A stretch of 18,837 nucleotides of DNA from Flavobacteriales bacterium (GTDB lineage: Bacteria; Bacteroidota; Bacteroidia; Flavobacteriales; Flavobacteriaceae). The stretch spans positions 1-18,837 of the forward strand of contig JALWYR010000130.1 of the NCBI GenBank assembly GCA_027003085.1. The letters are read 5' to 3'. Under the pieces are notes generated by a model. That model had not been told where the DNA came from and ran no database searches. It worked only from the letters and a program-made list of their open reading frames with translations. Both the position numbers and the translations under genes were made by a program. Positions 14,718 through 18,837 of the stretch are shown piece by piece; position 1 is the stretch's first letter; the number at the start of each line of letters is the position of its first letter.

Positions 14718-16130
14718 ATGGACACACTCACTCGAAACGACTACAAAGTCAAGGACTTATCACTGGCCGATTGGGGCCGCAAAGAAATACAACTGGCCGA
14801 ACACGAAATGCCCGGCCTGATGGCCCTGCGACGTAAATACGGCCCGCAAAAACCGCTCAAAGGCGCACGCATCGCCGGTTCGTTGCATATGACCGTGCAA
14901 ACGGCGGTGCTTATCGAAACCCTTGTGGAACTGGGGGCCGATGTGCGTTGGGCCAGCTGCAATATTTATTCCACACAAGACGAAGCGGCGGCGGCCATCG
15001 CCAAGGCCGGCATACCCGTTTTTGCCTGGAAAGGCGAAACCCTGGCCGAATATTGGTGGGCCACCGAGCAAGCCCTTACCTGGCCCGATGGTGGCGGACC
15101 CGACCTGATTGTGGACGATGGCGGCGACGCCACACTGATGATCCACCTGGGCTATGAGGCCGAGGAAAACCCGGACGTGTTGAATCGTGAGGCCGAAAGC
15201 GAAGACGAACGCGAACTCCTGGCCCGCTTGCGCAACACCTTGCAAAAAGACTCGCAAAAATGGCATCGCTTTGTTCAACGCATTCGCGGCGTTTCCGAGG
15301 AAACCACCACCGGTGTGCACCGGCTCTATCAGCGCCACGAGCAAGGGAAATTGCTCTTTCCGGCCATCAACGTAAACGATTCGGTAACCAAATCCAAGTT
15401 CGATAACCTGTATGGCTGCCGCGAATCGCTCATCGACGGCATCAAACGCGGCACCGACGTGATGATTGCCGGCAAAACGGCCGTGGTATGTGGCTACGGC
15501 GAAGTGGGCAAGGGCTCGGCCCAAGCCCTGAAAAACTACGGGGCCAAAGTGGTGGTAACCGAAATCGACCCCATTTGTGCCCTGCAAGCCGCTATGGAGG
15601 GCTACGAAGTGCTCACCTTGGACGACGTGGTCGAAAAAGCCGATATTTTTGTTACGGCCACCGGCAACCGTGATGTTATCACGCTGGAACATATGCTGCG
15701 GATGAAAAACAACGCCATTGTGTCCAACATCGGGCATTTTGACAACGAAATCCAAGTAGACCGGCTCAAAAATTACCCGGGCATCCGGCATATTCCCATT
15801 AAACCGCAGGTGGATCGCTACGTTTTCCCCGACGGCCACGGCATTATCCTGCTTTCGGACGGCCGTTTGGTGAACTTGGGCAACGCCACCGGTCATCCGT
15901 CCTTTGTGATGAGCACATCGTTTACCAATCAGGTGTTGGCACAATTGGAACTGTGGCAGAACGAGATGCCGGTGGGTGTTTATCGCTTGCCCAAAAAACT
16001 GGACGAAGAAGTGGCGCGCCTGCATTTGGATGCTTTGGGCGTTCGGCTTACACGGCTAACACCCGAACAAGCGGCCTACATAGGCGTGGATCCCGACGGA
16101 CCCTACAAGCCGGACTTTTATCGTTATTGA
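14718..16130 (+). CDS. ahcY: adenosylhomocysteinase
   Basis: This cytoplasmic NAD-containing enzyme reversibly hydrolyses S-adenosylhomocysteine to adenosine and homocysteine, relieving product inhibition of methyltransferases. The 470-residue product shows SLHMTVQTAVLIETL (substrate binding), DDGGDAT, NVNDSVTKSKFDNLYGCR with the catalytic Lys and Asp region, the Rossmann motif VVCGYGEVGKGSAQ, NIGHFDNEI, and NLGNATGHPSFVMS. The C-terminus GPYKPDFYRY supplies the Lys and Tyr that reach the neighbouring subunit's NAD; the more usual form is KPDHYRY, so a Phe replaces His here. The length includes the roughly 40-residue insertion typical of many bacterial enzymes. ATG 14718 (MDTLTRNDYKVKDLSL) is preferred, since earlier starts would overlap the hairpin. 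The stop codon is followed immediately by element B. Confidence 0.95.
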   Translation: MDTLTRNDYKVKDLSLADWGRKEIQLAEHEMPGLMALRRKYGPQKPLKGARIAGSLHMTVQTAVLIETLVELGADVRWASCNIYSTQDEAAAAIAKAGIPVFAWKGETLAEYWWATEQALTWPDGGGPDLIVDDGGDATLMIHLGYEAEENPDVLNREAESEDERELLARLRNTLQKDSQKWHRFVQRIRGVSEETTTGVHRLYQRHEQGKLLFPAINVNDSVTKSKFDNLYGCRESLIDGIKRGTDVMIAGKTAVVCGYGEVGKGSAQALKNYGAKVVVTEIDPICALQAAMEGYEVLTLDDVVEKADIFVTATGNRDVITLEHMLRMKNNAIVSNIGHFDNEIQVDRLKNYPGIRHIPIKPQVDRYVFPDGHGIILLSDGRLVNLGNATGHPSFVMSTSFTNQVLAQLELWQNEMPVGVYRLPKKLDEEVARLHLDALGVRLTRLTPEQAAYIGVDPDGPYKPDFYRY

Positions 16131-16374
16131 TTTTTTTTGGGCGCCTGGCCGCTCGCGTTCGTGGCGCCTGCGGCGCATCGGCAGGCGCTTCGGGACGGCG
16201 GAGCGCCCTCCCGCCTGCCGGCACTCACGGCGTTGCAGCAAGTATAAAATTTTATGCTTGCTGCAACGCATAGGCGGCCACCGCGTGCTCCGCTCCTATC
16301 TTGCTTGCAGCCGGCGGTTTTTGTAGGGCCGGCGCCGTGGTCTCTTCCTCCGGGAGCCCCCGCCGCCGGCACAA
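16131..16374 (-). repeat. GC-rich intergenic element, copy B (inverted)
   Basis: This is the diverged, opposite-orientation partner of the block at 51-317. The A-run end of the element lies against the ahcY stop codon (eight T at 16131-16138 on the plus strand), and the far end is near 16374. Long stretches align by eye, but a 38-bp palindrome at 16231-16268 is present only here. Open frames through it show no family character. GC-rich sequence continues to about 16400, and 16400-16467 holds nothing I can identify. It fills the gap between the convergent ahcY and asnS genes and might also help end their transcripts. Confidence 0.6.
16231..16268. repeat. 38-bp near-perfect palindrome within element B
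   Basis: The arms are 16231-16249 (CGTTGCAGCAAGTATAAAA) and 16250-16268 (TTTTATGCTTGCTGCAACG). They are 19 bp each with a single mismatch that would pair as G-T in RNA, and there is no spacer. The AT-rich centre contrasts with the very GC-rich surroundings. It could be a small mobile palindrome, a protein-binding site or an extruding cruciform. Confidence 0.8.
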
Positions 16375-16467
16375 AAAATTTCGCCGGCTGCCGCACAAGG
16401 ATACCGCTACGCCCGCTGGCGCAAATTTATTCGTTTACCACGTCGATTTTTTAACCCGGGAAATGTG

Positions 16468-17904
16468 CTAAAACTCCGCACTTTTGGGATAACGCGGATA
16501 GGGAATCACGTCGCGAATATTGCCCATGCCCGTAACAAACTGCACCATCCGTTCAAATCCCAGTCCGAAACCGCTGTGGAAAGCCGTTCCGTAGCGGCGC
16601 AGGTCCACATACCACCACAGTTCTTTCTCGCTTATGCCCATACGGCGCATTTTTTCCAGCAACACATCCAGGCGTTCCTCACGTTGCGACCCGCCGATAA
16701 TTTCACCCACGCCGGGAAACAACACATCCATGGCACGCACGGTTTTTCCGTCGGCGTTCAGGCGCATATAAAAGGCCTTGATGTCGGCCGGATAATCGAA
16801 CACGATAACCGGACTTTTGAAATGTTTTTCCACCAAATAACGCTCGTGTTCGGTTTGCAAATCCATACCCCACTGGGGCCGGAATTGGAATTTGCCTTTC
16901 TTGGCCGGTTTGGAATTTTTCAAAATATCGATGGCCTCGGTGTAGGAAATGCGCACAAAGCGGTTGTCCAGCACAAATTGCAGTTTTTCGCGTAGCGGCA
17001 TATCGCTGCGCTTGTCTTTGGGCAGGCGTTTTTCCTCGTCCAGCAAACGTTTTTCCAACCAAGCCAAATCCTCGGCATTGGACTTCATCACAAATCCGAT
17101 GATGGATTTGACAAAATCTTCGGCCAAGTCCATATCGCCGTCCAAATCAAGGAAAGCCACCTCGGGTTCAATCATCCAAAACTCGGCCAAGTGGCGCGTG
17201 GTGTTGGAATTTTCGGCCCGGAAAGTGGGCCCGAAAGTGTAAACCTTGCCCAAGGCCATAGCATAGGTTTCGGCTTCCAATTGCCCCGAAACCGTCAGGT
17301 TGGTTTTTTTGCCGAAAAAATCTTTGCGGTAGTCGGGTTTTCCGGCTTCGTCCAAGGGAATATTTTCGGGCTCCCAAGTGGTAACGCGAAACATTTGCCC
17401 GGCGCCTTCGGCATCGATGCCGGTAATGATAGGCGTATTGACATACACAAATCCGTTTCGCCGGAAATAATCGTGCACGGCATAGGCCAGGGACGAACGC
17501 GTGCGCATAATGGCGCCAAACAAAGTGGTGCGCGGACGCAAGTGGGCCTTTTCGCGCAGGAACTCCAAGCTGTGTTTTTTGGGCTGAATGGGATAGGTTT
17601 CGGGGTCGGCTTCGCCCAGGACTTCCAATTTGCTAACCTGCACTTCCACCGCTTGGCCTTTGCCCAAGCTTTCCACCAGTTCGCCCTCGGCATAAATGGC
17701 TGCACCGGTAGATATTTTTTTCAAAAAAGCTTCGTCATAGTTCGCCGGCTCAATCACCAATTGCAGGTTTTGAATGGTGGAACCGTCGTTGATCACAATA
17801 AACCGGTCGTTGCGAAACGTTTTTACCCAACCGTAAACCCGCACGGGCACATTGAGCCGTTCGCTTTGCAATATATGCTTGATGTCTTGATGTTGCGGCG
17901 TCAT
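16468..17904 (-). CDS. asnS: asparaginyl-tRNA synthetase
   Basis: This class IIb synthetase attaches asparagine to tRNA-Asn, so the organism need not rely only on the Asp-to-Asn transamidation route. In 478 residues an N-terminal OB-fold anticodon-binding domain (VRVYGWVKTFRNDRFIVIND, about 20-110) is followed by the catalytic domain. This includes RTRSSLAYAVHDYFRRNGF and VNTPIITGIDAEGAGQMF (motif 1 region), TFRAENSNTTRHLAEFWM (motif 2 and the AsnRS-type FRAE..NT.RH signature), and GLGFERMVQFVTGM with NIRDVIPYPRYP (motif 3). The NT in motif 2 and the final YPR favour AsnRS over AspRS. It converges with ahcY across element B. Confidence 0.95.
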   Translation of the reverse strand: MTPQHQDIKHILQSERLNVPVRVYGWVKTFRNDRFIVINDGSTIQNLQLVIEPANYDEAFLKKISTGAAIYAEGELVESLGKGQAVEVQVSKLEVLGEADPETYPIQPKKHSLEFLREKAHLRPRTTLFGAIMRTRSSLAYAVHDYFRRNGFVYVNTPIITGIDAEGAGQMFRVTTWEPENIPLDEAGKPDYRKDFFGKKTNLTVSGQLEAETYAMALGKVYTFGPTFRAENSNTTRHLAEFWMIEPEVAFLDLDGDMDLAEDFVKSIIGFVMKSNAEDLAWLEKRLLDEEKRLPKDKRSDMPLREKLQFVLDNRFVRISYTEAIDILKNSKPAKKGKFQFRPQWGMDLQTEHERYLVEKHFKSPVIVFDYPADIKAFYMRLNADGKTVRAMDVLFPGVGEIIGGSQREERLDVLLEKMRRMGISEKELWWYVDLRRYGTAFHSGFGLGFERMVQFVTGMGNIRDVIPYPRYPKSAEF

Positions 17905-17924
17905 TTGCAGGAATTTACTTCCCG

Positions 17925-17932
17925 CAAAGATA
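17925..17932 (-). promoter_or_regulatory. -7 promoter box of asnS
   Basis: Read on the minus strand this is TATCTTTG, an exact match to TAnnTTTG, 20 bp upstream of the asnS start. No good -33 TTG is found at the usual spacing. It separates asnS from the upstream outer-membrane gene's transcript. Confidence 0.5.
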
Positions 17933-17959
17933 AGGAATTTGCCCCTACGGAGCGGAAAA

Positions 17960-18592
17960 TCAAAGCATCCAGGTCAAACCTATACCTACGCGCGACTGTT
18001 TGGACATATCGGCCGAAAGGTATACTCCCACATTCTTGTAGAAACGGTATTCCAAGTCGGTGTGTAAATACAAATAGGAAACAAACCGGGGCGAGTTACT
18101 CCTTCGAACCACCCTGCCTCGCTGATGATAAACCGGTTGGCCATTTTGGTATATATCGTAGGTATAGTAATAATACGACCAAAAAACCATGCGCAAGCCC
18201 GCATTTAAATGAAAGGACGATTGTTTGTCCAAACCTATTCGCGCATATACGGGCATGCTGTTTTGATAGGCCATATGGTGGACAACATGAAGAATATCAT
18301 CATGCCTCCGCTCGGATTGATAACTGTAATACGACCGGCTCAACCCCACCACCAAATCCCATTTGTCGTTGTTGAACAATTTGTATCTTATGCCTATTTC
18401 CCAACCTAATTGCTTGCGGGGGTTTTGATTGTAAAACGGCACGGGATTGTAACCGGTATAATTGGTGCCGGCATACACAATAATCCGGTTTTTCAGCATT
18501 TGGCCAAACGAAGTTTTTGGCAAAGAATCGCTTTGCGACATTACGGTCAAAGAAAAAAACAAAAACAATCCGGTAAGGCTAATTTTTTTCAT
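17960..18592 (-). CDS. predicted outer-membrane beta-barrel protein
   Basis: This 210-residue exported protein is of unknown function. It begins with a signal peptide (MKKISLTGLFLFFSLTVMSQ, cleavage near residue 20) and continues with amphipathic strands rich in alternating Tyr, Arg and Val. Examples are GWEIGIRYKLF, WDLVVGLSRSYYSY, MVFWSYYYYTYDIY and YLHTDLEYRFY. The C-terminus VGIGLTWML resembles the terminal strand of small outer-membrane barrels and porin-like proteins of Bacteroidota. No ligand or enzymatic motif is seen. Its start is 12 bp after the stop of a truncated gene on the same strand, so the two are probably in one transcript. Confidence 0.6.
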   Translation of the reverse strand: MKKISLTGLFLFFSLTVMSQSDSLPKTSFGQMLKNRIIVYAGTNYTGYNPVPFYNQNPRKQLGWEIGIRYKLFNNDKWDLVVGLSRSYYSYQSERRHDDILHVVHHMAYQNSMPVYARIGLDKQSSFHLNAGLRMVFWSYYYYTYDIYQNGQPVYHQRGRVVRRSNSPRFVSYLYLHTDLEYRFYKNVGVYLSADMSKQSRVGIGLTWML

Positions 18593-18604
18593 GAGTTCAA
18601 ATTA

Positions 18605-18837
18605 TTAATAATCATAGGGAACATTGATAAAAATACGACCGTCTGTTATGTGCACCGTATGACCGGCCGAATCGGCCAAATGGGCTTCGAATACCGCATG
18701 AAAAAATCCCGAAGCGGTATCGTGTTCCAACACGTTGATATAGGTATCGCCTTGGGGAATGGTATAAAAATTATCGGAATGCTTTCCGTAATAAGCGCAA
18801 TCCACATAGGGAACCGTGTCGCCCGGGCTAAAAGTGT
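18605..18837 (-). CDS. uncharacterised protein, C-terminal part, cut by window edge
   Basis: The minus-strand frame is open from the right edge to the stop at 18605, giving about 77 C-terminal residues. The real start lies outside the window; a GTG at 18805 is internal. The sequence runs FSPGDTVPYVDCAYYGKH and ends HTVHITDGRIFINVPYDY. A closing strand of the type ITDGRIFINVPY recalls C-termini of small secreted Bacteroidota lipoproteins with beta-rich domains, but I cannot assign a family. It is likely cotranscribed with the outer-membrane barrel gene that follows 12 bp later. Confidence 0.6.
   Translation of the reverse strand, partial: TFSPGDTVPYVDCAYYGKHSDNFYTIPQGDTYINVLEHDTASGFFHAVFEAHLADSAGHTVHITDGRIFINVPYDY

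Noticed and set aside
14760..16025. 421-codon minus-strand frame opposite ahcY
   Set aside because: It is a shadow of a highly conserved enzyme gene; no domain or promoter is seen.
16131..16138. T8 run after ahcY as a rho-independent terminator
   Set aside because: No stem of adequate strength precedes the T-run; the run belongs to the end of element B.
17191..18375. 394-codon plus-strand frame opposite asnS and the barrel gene
   Set aside because: It spans two genes and their intergenic promoter in antisense, and its sequence is not protein-like.

Overview
The window looks like chromosomal DNA of a Bacteroidota bacterium, probably Flavobacteriales-like. The evidence is internal. Several genes are preceded by the Bacteroidota -7 promoter box TAnnTTTG (upstream of argS, asnS, the PhoD-type phosphatase, the tRNA and the DUF4143 ATPase), and Shine-Dalgarno sequences are not evident. 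LysA has the flavobacterial EPGKFLV/CEEDTFA form, and malic enzyme is fused to a phosphotransacetylase-like domain. Base composition is moderate in most genes, clearly AT-richer in the ATPase gene and very GC-rich in two intergenic blocks.

Layout. 1-317 is a GC-rich non-coding block (element A). 375-2616 holds lysA and an overlapping endonuclease/exonuclease/phosphatase-fold lipoprotein gene. 2657-4029 is a compact unit: a DUF4143-type AAA+ ATPase gene with its own promoter between near-identical direct repeats of 40-47 bp, followed by a strong terminator. 4409-5560 is an acyl-CoA dehydrogenase. 5856-8318 is a run of pncA, a YicC-family gene and a FAD-dependent oxidoreductase. 8382-9761 is a secreted PhoD-like phosphatase ending in a terminator. 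On the minus strand, 9830-12510 is maeB followed by two tiny membrane-protein genes; the 59-residue one is easily missed. 12602-14365 is argS (minus). 14501-14578 is tRNA-Val(UAC) with encoded CCA and its own promoter and terminator. 14718-16130 is ahcY. 16131-16374 is element B, an inverted, diverged copy of element A with an extra 38-bp palindrome. 16468-17904 is asnS (minus). 17960-18837 holds an outer-membrane-barrel-like protein and a truncated uncharacterised protein (minus).

Most genes are core metabolism or translation: lysine synthesis, acyl-CoA oxidation, NAD salvage, malate to pyruvate, S-adenosylhomocysteine recycling and two aminoacyl-tRNA synthetases. They do not form one pathway. 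I found no clear defence, CRISPR, phage or biosynthetic cluster. The parts most likely to hold something undescribed are the repeat-bounded ATPase cassette, the paired GC-rich intergenic elements, the small membrane genes translationally coupled to maeB, and the palindrome at the maeB promoter/leader.
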